A DNA stretch of 64,000 nt from Argopecten irradians. Lineage: Eukaryota; Mollusca; Bivalvia; Pectinida; Pectinidae. Position 1 is the first letter of the stretch. Each line of letters starts with the position of its first letter. The notes beneath the pieces are model-generated. The model worked only from the letters and a program-made list of their open reading frames with translations, did not search any database and was not told the DNA's origin. The position numbers and the translations under genes are program-made. Where the stretch lies: positions 24,824,362-24,888,361 of the forward strand of contig NC_091142.1 in NCBI RefSeq assembly GCF_041381155.1. Direction: 5' to 3'. This document shows, in pieces, positions 46,901-61,900 of the stretch.

Positions 46901-49900
46901 AACTTGAGCGAATGTCAGTAAATATGTTACTGTGATTTTTGTTGACAGGAGGCACAATGTGCGTATGTGGTGATAATAATGGCGATATATTGGGTGTCGG
47001 AGGCCTTGCCCATTGCTGTCACAGCCTTGCTGCCTATCATCTTATTCCCATTGGTCGGAATGATGTCCGCAAAAGACGTTTCATCGAAATACGTTACTGT
47101 AAGATTTTTCAAAATATTTTACATATTTGAGGTGAAAACATACAAGACATTCAACCCCAGGAATAACAAGAAATTATTAAACACATCTAGTGCTGCGTTT
47201 TGGTACTAAAACATCTGATGCACAAGCTTTTCATATACATGTATAAGATTGAGAATTTTCCAGATATTAATTATCATGTTTACAACATAACTTTGAATAC
47301 GTGCATTACATCCAGTTATCCTCTTATACTTACCCGGTATTCTGTTGTTAATATTACGCATTATTTGTTGTGTTGTCAGTTATCATATTCGCAATATAAT
47401 GTTAAATGCATACATTATATCAAGTTAAACAACTTTACTTATGTAATATTCTGTAGTTCCCAAACACAAAAAAATGCTGCCTATTTGTGTTACTCATTAT
47501 TTGTTGTGTAGTTCCTAATACATATATGATCCCTGGACATTTATTTATATTTACTATTCACTTACTGTTATTCCTTTATTTGTTGTTCCTTATCATTCGG
47601 TCTGTTGTTCCCTTTGACATATCTCTTTTGTTCTACAGGACATCTTTCTGATGTTCTCCAGGACATATTTCCGTTGCTCTCCAGGACATATCTCTGTTGT
47701 TCCCCAGGACATATCTCTGTTGTTCTCCAGGATGTGTCTCTAGTGTTTTCCAGGATGTGTCTCTAGTGTTTCCCAGGACATATCTTCATTGTTCCTCATG
47801 ACAGATCTTTATTTTTCTCCAGGACATATCTCTGGTGTTCCCCAGGACATATATTAAATGTTCCCCCGGACATATCTTCATTGTTCCCCAGGACATATCT
47901 CCGTTGTTCCCCAGGACATATATCCGTTGTTCCCCAGGACATATCACTGTTGTTCCCTCGGACATATCTCTGTTTTCCCCGGACATATCACCGTTGTTCC
48001 CCAGGACATATCTCCGTTGTTCCCCAGGACATATCTCCGTTGTTCCCCAGGACATATTTCCGTTGCTCTCCAGGACATATCTCTGTTGTTCTCCGAGACA
48101 TATCTCTGTTGTTCCCCAGGACATATCTCCGTTGTTCCCCAGGACATATCTCCGTTGCTCTCCAGGACATATCTCTGTTGCTCTCCAGGACATATCTCCG
48201 TTGTTCTCTGGGACATATCTCTGTTGTTCTCCGAGACATATCTCCGTTGCTCTCCAGGACATATCTCCGTTGCTCTCCAGGACATATCTCTGTTGTTCTC
48301 CAGGACATATCTCTGTTGTTCCCTAGGACATATCTCCGTTGCTCTCCAGGACATATCTCCGTTGCTCTTCAGGACATATCTCTGTTGTTCTCCAGGACAT
48401 ATCTCCTTTGTTCCCCAGGACATATCTCCGTTGCTCTCCAGGACATATCTCCGTTGCTCTCCAGGACATATATCTGTTGTTCTCCAGGACATATCTCCGT
48501 TGCTCTCCAGGACATATCTCCGTTGCTCTCCAGGACATATATCTGTTGTTCTCCAGGACATATCTCCGTTGCTCTCCAGGACATATCTCTGTTGTTCTCC
48601 AGGACATATCTCCTTTGTTCCCCAGGACATATCTCCGTTGTTCTCCGAGACATATCTCTGTTGTTCTCCAGGACATATCTCTGTTGTTCTCCAGGACATA
48701 TTTTTCTTGTTCCACTGTATCACGTCTAACATGCTGTTCCTCTGAATCAGCCATTATTGTTTTATTTACCCAGGACACCACCTTGCTGTTCCTTAGTATC
48801 ACACATAATTGTTTTATTTACCCAAGACACCACCATGCTGTTCCTTGGTATCACATATTATTATTTTATTTGCCCAGGACACCACCATGCTGTTCCTTGG
48901 TATCACATATTATTGTTTTATTTACCCAGGACACCACCTTTCTGTTCCTTAGTATCACGTATTATTGTTTTATTTACCCAGGACACCACCTTTCTGTTCC
49001 TTAGTATCACATATTATTGTTTTATTTGCCCAGGACACCACCTTTCTGTTCCTTGGTATCACACATAATTGTTTTATTTACCCAGGACACCACCTTTCTG
49101 TTCCTTAGTATCACACATAATTGTTTTATTTACCCAGGACACCACCTTTCTGTTCCTTAGTATTACATATTATTGTTTTATTTGCCCAGGACATCACCTT
49201 TCTGTTCCTTGGTATCACACATTATTGTTTTATTTACCCAGGACACCACCTTTCTTTTCCTTAGTATCACACATAATTGTTTTATTTACCCAGGACACCA
49301 CCATGCTGTTCCTCGGTGGGCTGGTTATCGCCTCCGCTATAGAGCACTGGAACATCCACAAAAGGATAGCTCTGAGGATCCTTCTCATTGTTGGCTCGGA
49401 ACCTCATTGGTACGAATCTAATTTCATTATAATTGACATTATATAAAAAATCTGTTATGTAACTTGTAGTAATATTTTAAACAAGATGTCTCGCCCTCCT
49501 TTTGCTTCACCAAAAGGATATTCATAGATGGACATGTATGTAAATAAGACTTCATCAAATTATTTAATGATGATGCTTGAATTATCAACCCCAAAAGTAA
49601 TACGCGACCATGTGTGTTAATAACTTATTTTCTCAGAGATGCCAGTCAATATGTATCGTATAATTGTAATGCGTTTAGTTCATGTTGGCATATAATGCTT
49701 ACGCACTTTTTTCAGTTTTAATTTGAAGGGGGGTGTCATAAAAACAACACAACTTGTGCATCTTTATCCAATTTTTGTATTGTATTAATGTTTGATATAA
49801 AAGGTTGATGCTTGGTATGTCGCGGTTCCTTTTTTATATTATGATTGATAAAAAGGTTGATGCTTGGTATGACGTGAGTCCTTTATTAAATAACGTTGAT

Positions 49901-52900
49901 ATAAAAGGTTGATGCTTGGTATGACGTGAGTCCTTTATTAAATAACGTTGATATAAAAGGTTGATGCTTGGTATGATGACGTGAGTCCTTTATTATATAA
50001 CGTTGATATAAAAGGTTGATGCTTGGTATGACGTGAGTCCTTTATTATATAACGTTGATATAAAAGGTTGATGCTTGGTATGACGTGAGTCCTTTATTAA
50101 ATAACGTTGATATAAAAGGTTGATGCTTGGTATGACGTGAGTCCTTTATTAAATAACGTTGATATAAAAGGTTGATGCTTGGTATGACGTGAGTCCTTTA
50201 TTAAATAACGTTGATATAAAAGGTTGATGCTTGGTATGACTTAAGTCCTTTATTAAATAACGTTGATATAAACGGTTGATGCTTGGTATGACGTGAGTCC
50301 TTTATTATATAACGTTGATATAAACGGTTGATGCTTGGTATGACGTGAGCCCTTTATTAAATAACGTTGATATAAAAGGTTGATGCTTGGTATGACGTGA
50401 GTCCTTTATTAAATAACGTTGATATAAAAGGTTGATGCTTGGTATGTCGCGGTTCCTTTTTTATATTATGATTGATAAAAAAAGGTTGATGCTTGGTATG
50501 ACGTGAGTCCTTTATTATATAACGTTGATATAAAAGGTTGATGCTTGGTATGACGTGAGCCCTTTATTAAATAACGTTGATATAAAAGGTTGATGCTTGT
50601 TATGACGTGAGTCCTTTATTACATAACGTTGATATAAAAGGTTGATGCTTGGTATGACGTGAGCCCTTTATTAAATAACGTTGATATAAAAGGTTGATGC
50701 TTGGTATGACGTGAGTCCTTTATTAAATAACGTTGATATAAAAGGTTGATGCTTGGTATGACGTGAGTCCTTTATTAAATAACGTTGATATAAAAGGTTG
50801 ATGCTTGGTATGACGTGAGTCCTTTATTAAATAACGTTGATATAAAAGGTTGATGCTTGTTATGACGTGATTCCTTTATTATATGATGTTTGATATAAAA
50901 GGTTGATGCTTGGTATGACGTGAGCCCTTTATTAAATAACGTTGATATAAAAGGTTGATGCTTGGTATGACGTGAGCCCTTTATTATATGATGTTTGATA
51001 TAAAAGGTTGATGCTTGGTATGACGTGAGTCCTTTATTAAATAACGTTGATATAAAAGGTTGATGCTTGTTATGACGTGAGTCCTTTATTTACATAACGT
51101 TGATATAAAAGGTTGATGCTTGTTATGACGTGAGTCCTTTATTACATAACGTTGATATAAAAGGTTGATGCTTGGTATGACGTGAGCCCTTTATTAAATA
51201 ACGTTGATATAAAAGGTTGATGCTTGGTATGACGTGAGCCCTTTATTAAATAACGTTGATATAAAAGGTTGATGCTTGGTATGACGTGAGTCCTTTATTA
51301 TATAACGTTGATATAAAAAGTTGATGCTTGGTATGACGTGAGTCCTTTATTATATAACGTTGATATAAAAGGTTGATGCTTGGTATGACATGAGTCCTTT
51401 GTTACATAACGTTGATATAAAAGGTTGATGCTTGGTATGACGTGAGTCCTTTATTACATAACGTTGATATAAAAGGTTGATGCTTGTTATGACGTGAGTC
51501 CTTTATTATACGATGTTTGATATAAAAGGTTGATGCTTGTTATGACGTGAGTCCTTTATTATACGATGTTTGATATAAAAGGTTGATGCTTGTTATGACG
51601 TGATTCCTTTATTATATGATGTTTGATAAAAAGGTTGATGCTTGGTATGACGTGAGTCCTTTATTAAATAACGTTGATATAAAAGGTTGATGCTTGGTAT
51701 GACGTGAGTCCTTTATTAAATAACGTTGATATAAAAGGTTGATGCTTGGTATGACTTAAGTCCTTTATTAAATAACGTTGATATAAAAGGTTGATGCTTG
51801 GTATGACGTGAGTCCTTTATTAAATAACGTTGATATAAAAGGTTGATGCTTGTTATGACGTGAGTCCTTTATTAAATAACGTTTGATATAAAAGGTTGAT
51901 GCTTGGTATGACGTGAGTCCTTTATTAAATAACGTTGATATAAAAGGTTGATGCTTGGTATGACGTGAGTCCTTTATTAAATAACGTTGATATAAAAGGT
52001 TGATGCTTGGTATGACGTGAGTCCTTTATTATATAACGTTGATATAAAAGGTTGATGCTTGGTATGACGTGAGTCCTTTATTACATAACGTTGATATAAA
52101 AGGTTGATTCTTGTTATGACGTGAGTCCTTTATTATACGATGTTTGATATAAAAGGTTGATGCTTGTTATGACGTGATTCCTTTATTATATGATGTTTGA
52201 TATAAAAGGTTGATGCTTGGTATGACGTGAGTCCTTTATTAAATAACGTTGATATAAAAGGTTGATGCTTGGTATGACGTGAGTCCTTTATCAAATAACG
52301 TTGATATAAAAGGTTGATGCTTGGTATGACTTGAGTCCTTTATTACATAACGTTGATATAAAAGGTTGATGCTTGTTATGACGTGATTCCTTTATTATAT
52401 GATGTTTGATATAAATGGTTGATGCTTGGTATGACGTGAGTCCTTTATTTAATAACCTTGATATAAAAGGTTGATGCTTGGTATGACGTTAGTCCTTTAT
52501 TACATAACGTTGATATAAAAGGTTGATGCTTGGTATGACGTGAGTCCTTTATTACATAACGTTGATATAAAAGGTTGATGCTTGTTATGACGTGATTCCT
52601 TTATTATATGATGTTTGATATAAAAGGTTGATGCTTGGTATGACGTGAGCCCTTTATTAAATAACGTTGATATAAAAGGTTGATGCTTGGTATGACGTGA
52701 GCCCTTTATTATATGATGTTTGATATAAAAGGTTGATGCTTGGTATGACGCGAGTCCTTTATTAAATAACGTTGATATAAAAGGTTGATGCTTGGTATGA
52801 TGTCAGTCCTTTATTACATAACTTTGATATAAAAGGTTGATGCTTGTTATGACGTGATTCCTTTATTAAATAACGTTGATATAAAAGGTTGATGCTTGGT

Positions 52901-55900
52901 ATGACGTGAGTCCTTTATTACATAACGTTGATATAAAAGGTTGATGCTTGTTATGACGTGATTCCTTTATTAAATAACGTTGATATAAAAGGTTGATGCT
53001 TGGTATGACGTGAGTCCTTTATTAAATAACGTTGATATAAAAGGTTGATGCTTGGTATGACGTGATTCCTTTATTACATAACGTTGATATAAAAGGTTGA
53101 TGCTTGTTATGACGTGCGCCCTTTATTATATTATGATTGATAAAAAAAGTTGATGCTTGGTATGACGTGAGCCCTTTATCAAATAACGTTGATATAAATG
53201 GTTGATGCTCTATATGACGTGATTCCTTTATTACATAATGTTTGTTATAAAAAGTTAATGCTTGGTATGATGTTCCTTTCGTGATTCCTTTATTATATAA
53301 TGTTTGACATAAATGGTTGATGCTTGGTACGACGTAATTCCTTTATTATATAATGTTTGACATAAATGGTTGATGCTTGGCACGACGTAATTCCTTTATT
53401 ATATACTGTTTGACATAAATGGTTGATGCTTGGTACGACGTATTTCCTTTATTATAAAATGTTTGTTATAAAAGGTTGATGCTTGGTATGATGCTACCTA
53501 CGTGGTTCCTCTCCATGTGGATAAGCAACACGGCCACCACAGCCATGATGATCCCCATAGCTAACGCAGTGTTGGTCCAGCTACGAGATGTTAAGGAAAT
53601 GGAGGAAACGACGGACCAACCCGAATTAAATGGTGGGTATACAATACTAGAACCACACAATATGAACCATATTATACCATATTTTAAGTTCTTACATCCG
53701 TGACAATACAGTATAAACATTCCATGAAAGTGTTGTTTTCACGACAGATTATTATAATTTGCATATTACAGAGTTATCTGTCCCTGTGGGTACATGTATG
53801 TGTTGATTGTGACATTATGTGTTTGCGAGCGTAACCTCATAGTTTATCTCATAAAATAATGATGTTAAATGATACTGACGCGCAAGTGATTTAACTGTAA
53901 CCATAGTGAATACAAGCCTCAATTTACCGCTCGACTAGAGAGAACTTCTCTTTAGCTCGATTGGTTGAGCATCAGACTAGTAACCAAGAGGTCCCGGCAG
54001 AGGCAGTGATTATATATCAAAACATGCGCTGTGTTACATAATTATGTAATATGCAAAGATGGAATACCTTAGGACATTTAAAAATATAGCTTAAATTTCC
54101 ACCAAAAAATACACGTAGACTTTTTTTAGAAAATTAGTCGTTGTGTTTTATGTGTCCTTCGGGTACATTTCTTCGTTTATAGCAGTCCTGTTGGATCTGT
54201 CTAGACACATAATATTTCCTACGTTTAAGAATGGGATACTTATTTGCGTAATACTCTGTGTGGGTTTGAGAAAAACAAGTATATAAATTATTTTACATCA
54301 TGAATGTTATCCGTTCATGTTTTAGATTGAAACATATTCCTGATTCTTTCATTACAGGTGTCGATAACAAGGCTCTCGAGTTGGAAAGTGTTACCGTCAC
54401 CGAAAAACATAACGGATCTGTTAATAATGATACAGCTCGACAGGAACTTAAAACGTAAGCCGCATTCCACAAAGTAAACGATCCGATTTGTATCCCCATT
54501 TCTTTGATTGAATATATCATTAATATGAAAGCTTATAAGATTTTAAATAGCAAAATTTGTCATTTTTTTCTGATTAAATGAAAACAACATTTCAACAATG
54601 CTTTGTCTTAATTTTGGTTTATTATTTAAAGATTTTATTTTTCATAGCTCACTTCAATATATTTTTAATGTGAGTATCAAATGGTATCAGGTTATGCTTA
54701 AGTTGATTGGGTGCATAGACGTTCTATGTATTGGTGTTCTATTGGGTACATCTACTGTCCTGGTGAGTATGTTGTATATATCGGTACATTTATCAAATAT
54801 CATCATATTTTTATTGCAAGGTATTATTTGTGACATTATAATAAAAATGACAATAAATGCCATTTAATTAGTCCAGATCGACAATAAAGTTCATGAAATT
54901 GATTTTATTTCAGTTCCACATCTGAGGATGGATCTAGTTCTATGGATGACGACAAGTCCGGAGCTGAGCACTTAAGGATGAGTAAGGCACTATCACTGGC
55001 TATCGCCTACTCGGCCAATGTTGGAGGTATAGGCAGTCTGACGGGAACTGGACCTAACCTCGTCATGAAGGGACAGAGCGACATGTAAGTCATCCACTAT
55101 AATACGTATTTATACGATAATTTAGAATTTCCGACTGACTTTTTATACCGTATATAACAACGAATATTCGTTGTGATATTAGGTGCCGCGGTGGCCGAGG
55201 GGTTAAGATGTCCCGACATATTACTACAAGCCCTCCACCTCTGGGATGCGAGGGGCAGTTGCCAGGTACTGACCGCTGGTCGTTGTTTTTTTCCGGGTAC
55301 TCCGGCTTTCCTCCACCAACAAACCTGGCACGTCCTTTCATGACCCTGACTGTTAATAATCCTGACGATAAACTGAAAAAAAACAATTGTGAAAATATTT
55401 CGATGTTTCTTCGTGGGTACTGTATAACCACAAATTAAACAAAACGAAATAAGTCTTATATTGTATACATTATTAGAATGACTGTTTCGTAGGAAACTAC
55501 GGATTTTGCTACACACGACATATTTAAATAAAGCATTAGAAAATAAACACACGAATATTCCATGTTAAATAGTATTCCCCATATCAATAGGACGGATAAG
55601 GATATTCTGTCCGAGGGTCTCAAAATTTAGTAAAATCCCAGGATTTAATTGTAAGTCCAACTATTTGCGTCCTATACAAAAATATCAACATGGTTTCTGA
55701 AATTGAGAAAACAACCTTTTTGTAAACGCCGTGACGTCACGAGGTTATATTGCATGAGTGACCATGTAATCCAGCATCAGACGACATGCATTGCATGGGA
55801 TAAACCAGTGTTACACCCGTAGTTAGGAGAGAGTAAGAACTCAAATGAGAAATATGTACTGTATTCCGTATTTGCATATTACTGAATTATCTGTCTTGCA

Positions 55901-58900
55901 TGCAGGTATTGATTGTGACTTCATATCTTTGCGAGCGTAACGTCATACTTTTCAGAGTAAACTTTTCACGTAAACTGCGCTCAGAAAATAATGACTTAAC
56001 AATCGATACCTACCCGTAAGGGAGCTAACTGTGTAGTATGCAAAGACGTAATCTATCTGTGCTAAAACAAAGGTTATTTTTTATTATTAAGTAACATGAA
56101 CTCTGTATACAGTGTGTTTCAGAAGTATGGTGCTGAGTCTCCAATTACCTTTGCTTCCTGGATGCAGTTTGGACTTCCTCTTTCTGCCATCTGTCTTGTC
56201 ATACTTTGGATATGGCTACAAATTTACTTTCTACGTTGTAAGTAAGTATCCCATTATGAGATATTGGTTTTACTATTAGTTTTGATTTAGTACTAAGAAC
56301 GTTGGTTTTGATCATGAAGACGTAGTGATATCAACTGTACATTCTTTTTCGTTAATGATTATGAAATATTATCATTTGCCTATTTTTATGAAGAGGAACA
56401 ACACATGTTTCATTTGTTTTGTCGAGACATAGCCTTTTTAAAAGTGGTAGTTTCTTCTCCCGCTGATGTCGAAACACAGTCTCTTGAAAAGTGGCGGTAT
56501 CTACTCCCACCGATGTCGAATAACAAGCTCTACAAAAGTGGTAGTTTCTTCTCCCGCTTCTGTCGAAACACAATCTTTATAAAAGTGGTAGTTTCTAATC
56601 CCGCCACTGTCGAAACACAATATCTATAAAAGTGGTAGTTATACTCCCGCTGCTGTCGGAACTACTCCCGCTGCTGTCGAAACACAATCTCTATTAAAGT
56701 AGTAATTTCGTTTCTACTCCCACAGCTGTCGTAACACAATATCTATAAAAGTGGTAGTTCTACTCCTGCTGCTATCGGAACTACTCCCGCTGCTGTCGAA
56801 ACACAATCTCTACAAAGTGGTATTTTTTACTCCCGTTTCTGTCGAAACGCAATCTCTATTAAAGTGGTAGTTTCGTTTCTACTCCAGCTGCTGTCGTATC
56901 ACAATCTCTATAAAAGTGGTAGTTTCTACTTCCGCTGTTGTCGAAACTACTCCCGCTTCTGTCGAACCACAATCTCTATAAAAGTGGTAGTGTCTATTCC
57001 TGCTGAATACTTAGCATTTTTTTATTGTTTTCAGTATAACATGAGTTGATGGTTTGATAATCTGTGTCTCTGGCAAATGAAAATCCAAACATACTGCAGC
57101 CACCCAAACACTTAACTCTATTACCACATCAGCAACATGCCATTCAAACGACACACATTCAGTGGTGTCTTTACTCTAAACCAAGCCGTTTTTAAAGCAT
57201 GTTTATTGATTTATCGAAAGCTCATGAATAAGTTTCGTTTGTTTGATATTGGACAAGGAAGTAATTCCAACCGTGTGGACAAAAGAAATGTCAAATTTTC
57301 GAGGCGATATGCCCCTTTATCAAGACACACAAAACGAACACGGTTACATAAAATGATATAAACAGTACTACCAGTGGTACGGGACAACGAAAGAAGATAG
57401 ATTTAATATTGATATAGATAGTACTTTGTAGTTGTTTGACTACTTGTTAACGTCTTAGCAACAACACATTCCGTCGTTCATTGTGAGTAATATACGCTAC
57501 GATTGTTTGCTTACATTTGCATGTTCTTGTCGTTAAATTCGAACTCTTTTGTCTTAAGTAAACACAACGGTCGTATAGTGATAAGGATTACAATATACAC
57601 ATCCTATCACATAGGGCCTCGTAAATAGCCCAGTCACTAAATGACCCTGATGAGAGTTAAGTTGTACTACACTATACAATGTATCTTATAAAAAGCATCC
57701 TGTGTACCTTGTGTAAGTTCTTAATACCTTAAATATATATATATGCATTAATGATAAGTTCAGCCTGCTATTCACAACCATGGTCATTTGAGGACATTCA
57801 GGGTTTAGGCTGTGAAGTAAAACCGGGGTGTACAAGGAGAAAAAACCCATTAAATGCCTTAAATAAAAAAACCGCATTTAAATTGGCAAATTGTTTTGAC
57901 GACAAAATCGAACGATGATGTACTAATAGTTTTCCTTTTATCCATGTTCTATGTACTCTAATTCATTACTCCAGATCCTGTTTTAGCTGTTGCCACAAAC
58001 AGGATAAAAACACGTCTAGGCAGGTGACTGAGGTACTTAGGAAAGAATATGATGCCCTAGGCCCAATTACGTAAGTTCTGTTCGTTTTCTTTTAAATATT
58101 TCTTATGTCTGTTTTGCATCACTTCGCCAAGCAGAGGGAAGTGCGTTCAAGAGAATTAAAATGAGTGTGAAATACTACTACAAATGTGTGTCTATGTTAC
58201 TGGAGTTTGTTAGTAAAGTACACGTACTACATCTTTCAGTCGGATCGTTAAAGTATTAAAGCAGAGAAAGAAATGGACAAAAATATTAGAATCATTTATG
58301 AAAAAGCATGTATAATAAAAAGGGCATACTTTTCTGCAATAATTTGTGTAATGCATGCAGAGCTGTTGAGTTTACTTGAATTATTAGAATTACCGTATTC
58401 GACCCAATAAGTGGCAAAAACAAATTTGGACTTGCTTTGCAAAAAATCATTGTACAACGTAAGTCATATACATATATCAATTTGCAAAAGAAATCGGTAA
58501 GAAAACCAACAAAGTTTTCTCTTTTTCATTCGGCATTTAATTCAGAGTTAGTGAAGCCTAAAAAGGGATAGGGCGCTTATTGGGTCGAATAGGGTTAATA
58601 GATATTGATTTCTATATATATTACAATATTTTCACTGTTTAAAAGGTTTGCCCAGGGAGCTGTGCTAGGTCATTTCTTGTTGCTAGTTATTTTGTGGATA
58701 TCACGTGACCTGGGCGGAGTTGGTGGATGGGGAGACTTGTTCCCGCCAAAGTATGTGCACGTGTTTAAATTAGTTGTAAGGTGGTTTAAACTAAATTTAT
58801 GATTACTTTATTTAAATTGTATTGTATGTAGGTTTTATTTATATGTATGTGGTTTGAATTATATATTTGTTGCTTTAAATACATAGATGTTTTTAAATAA

Positions 58901-61900
58901 CATATTTGTTATTAAATAAATATATCGTTTTGTTTCTTCTTCTTTTTTGTAAATGGATAAAACTTTTTCGTGATTTTTGCATCAAATATGATAAGTGTAA
59001 AAATGCAGATTATGTATATAACTTATCAACGCAATCGTCTATGAATAGACATAGAAGGGCGAACAAGGTGTTTGGTGCATTAGGTTTTATCAAGTGTTAA
59101 CCGAAACCGAAATCTAAAACCCTATTTTAAATCGTCATCGGGACGACCGTAAACCTCAGAAAGCCTCAATGTTTCAATGAGATTGAAATAATGGCATATA
59201 CATTTATCTAAGATTGTCCACACCGAGATATCGCTGCATGATGATTTTCAAATATCTCTATATCGAATTCAATAATAAGACCATACTAAACAGTAAGTGG
59301 AAATCCTTTTCAGTCTGTGAGCTAAACTACGTGTTTTATTATGTGTATTGCAACAAAATATCCATTAAGCGAACCATCATTCTGAATAATGCATGTTGAT
59401 GAGCAGTGCATCTGCAGTTGGCGCAGTGTACGGTACATGTAACGACCTCGGAAAACAGTTATGTGGTCAATGTACGAAAATTTATACCGAATCACCTATT
59501 ACACGAATAGCCTGCACGTAGGCCATAAATTATATTGACATTTCTTAAAACGTAAAATCGTTCAAATGTCTCATATGACTATGCGATCTAATGGGCAAAA
59601 TATTCATTACGATATTTAACTGTGAAATGCATTCCGACAGAAAATGAATATATCAGATACATGGGAAGCACTTTATATTATAATTGCAAATAAGAACTTC
59701 ATCAGCGTAAGTTCTAAAAAACATTGCTCATTTTATTCAATTAAAAAAATGTGAATAGTGCCCAAAACAGACATTTATAAGAGCCGCGTTATTAAAATGG
59801 TTATTAGCTTAAGTATCTTCAGCTGAATTTGTAATCATCTTTTGAACAACCTAGTTCTGTAACATGATTGAAGTCAGAATTATGGTAGTGATGTTTTGAC
59901 GCATATCAGCTACACCTCGGTATTGGATAGTGGACTTTAAAATATAAGGATTTGCAATGGCTTAAAATTTAACGACATTCGATTTCCAGAACTGTCACAG
60001 ATTCTACTCCGTCCATTTTGATATCTGCAAGTCTTTTCCTGTTTCCGTCCGAAGTACCTAGACTTTTCCGGTGTGGAAAGGACGCTCACTCCATTAGTGA
60101 GAGCAAAGGTCTGTAGCTGTTTATTTTCAGTTTGGTAATACTCAATATCGTCGTCAGAAGTTTTTACTTTTAATTGTAAATTGCCATGAATCTGATCTTT
60201 GGATTAATTATAGCATTACCGACAGAGACAGTGGTGTGGCGATAGAAATATGTCACACAATGAAATCAATTCTATCATGTATAGAGGTTCATGCATCCCT
60301 AGGTTAGTTTTTATTTAGTTATAATCCTACTGAAAATATATGGACTTCTGGCCAATTTTAATTCTCACTTACAAAAAATATTTCAAATTCTAATGATCAA
60401 ATTTGAAATGAAAGGAATGTTCTGACATTATCATTAAGTATATAATGTATATTTCTGCAAGCAGGCTCTAGTTATCATAAAAGATGCTCCAACGCCGACA
60501 GAGCATAAACGATACTCATCATTTGAGCAATAGATGGTGTTAAATCGTGTATCTATATGTGTCCAATTAACACAAAAATGATAAAACTAAATTATTTGGC
60601 TTTTGTGCAATGACATTAAGTACTTCATATAGGACATTATGCCATGGATTTTTTTCGGAGTGCAATTGATTGTTTTCTATATACTTATATTGAAGGAAAA
60701 TTAGAAACTCTGACCCCAGTGTAGCATCTTTCACGATACATGTAAATTCAATACAACATTTTAGATAAGTATGATCTTGCTATCTCGACTGTGACATGTT
60801 ACATATGAAATACTTTCCTCTATATTTTAGCCAGTACTAAGGAAGTAAAGCCTTTAATGTCATGGAAAGTAGTGGAAAAATCAATTCCATGGGGCATCAT
60901 CTTACTGATCGGTGGTGGATTCGCTTTGGCTGACGGAAGTCAGGTAAGGAAACATGTTGTCAAAACACCACGAAGGAACGAATTATATGAACATTTTTTG
61001 GCGATGAAAGAATTACGTATAGCACGTCTGACGTCTTCATCAGGTGTCTTTATTTTGAATATTAGCGCATTTGTAGTTGACATTATCACTCTGGTAAGCA
61101 TAATGCTTGTACAATCCTCCACCTTTGTCTTTCAACCATATAGTTGATTGATATCCCAGTGGATTCTATCACTGTCGATGTCAAACCTGGACTATGTCTT
61201 GGCAAAGCTGGAGGCATTTCAGAAAAAAATATCTTACCAATACTAGGCCTAAAGTGACTTCCTTTGAAGAATGCAGAACGAAAAGCCAAAGATACATAGA
61301 AGAACCACAAAACTTTTTTCTCACAAGGGCGATACTAAACTCGAAGTCAAAAGTGTGGTGATGTCAAAAACCACGTCAAGAAGACAATATAACAAATTTA
61401 GTTGCATTTTACCATCACGCAATGGTTGGTAGCATGAACGATTAGAATTAAGTCCAAACTGCAGGGTATTGTATCAACTTACTGACTCCGTGAGACTCGA
61501 TTTAGCCAACAAAAACAATAGCGATATAATTTTTATCAAGCAATTGGATTATTTTATTATTTTATTTTTAAGCAATCCGGATTGTCCTCCTGGCTTGGAG
61601 ATAAACTGACGGTGTTCAGTAGCTTTGATCCCTGGGTAATGAACTTGATACTTTGCTACATAGTAGCGGCTGCTACAGAGGTCACCAGCAATACGGCTAT
61701 CTGTACACTGATGATGCCTATCATGGCCGAACTGGTAAGATGGAGAAAAATGCATTTATATCCAAGTGTTTCAGAAATACTAAAAAGTAGCAACTTGTTT
61801 AGATGACATGAATATGTTGGAAAAGTATAGCATAAAATCTATATATGGATGTAGATATAAAAAAATGGTTAAAATCGTAACATGAATGTTTTATGTTTTA

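Noticed and set aside
47786..48802. Long open frames (up to 295 codons) on both strands
   Set aside because: They are the 23-bp unit read in rotating frames; every frame without a stop in the unit is open. No start context, homology or splice support.
47600..53474. CRISPR-like appearance of regular repeats
   Set aside because: Units are head-to-tail without unique spacers and lie in introns of an animal gene; they are minisatellites.
53945..53990. Possible tRNA-Thr gene
   Set aside because: The A box and an anticodon-like AGT are present, but the B box and T arm are deleted and no acceptor stem pairs; it is a SINE head fragment.
57137..57361. 74-codon basic frame in gene B intron 7
   Set aside because: No homology, wrong phase to be an exon of gene B, and gene B is complete without it.
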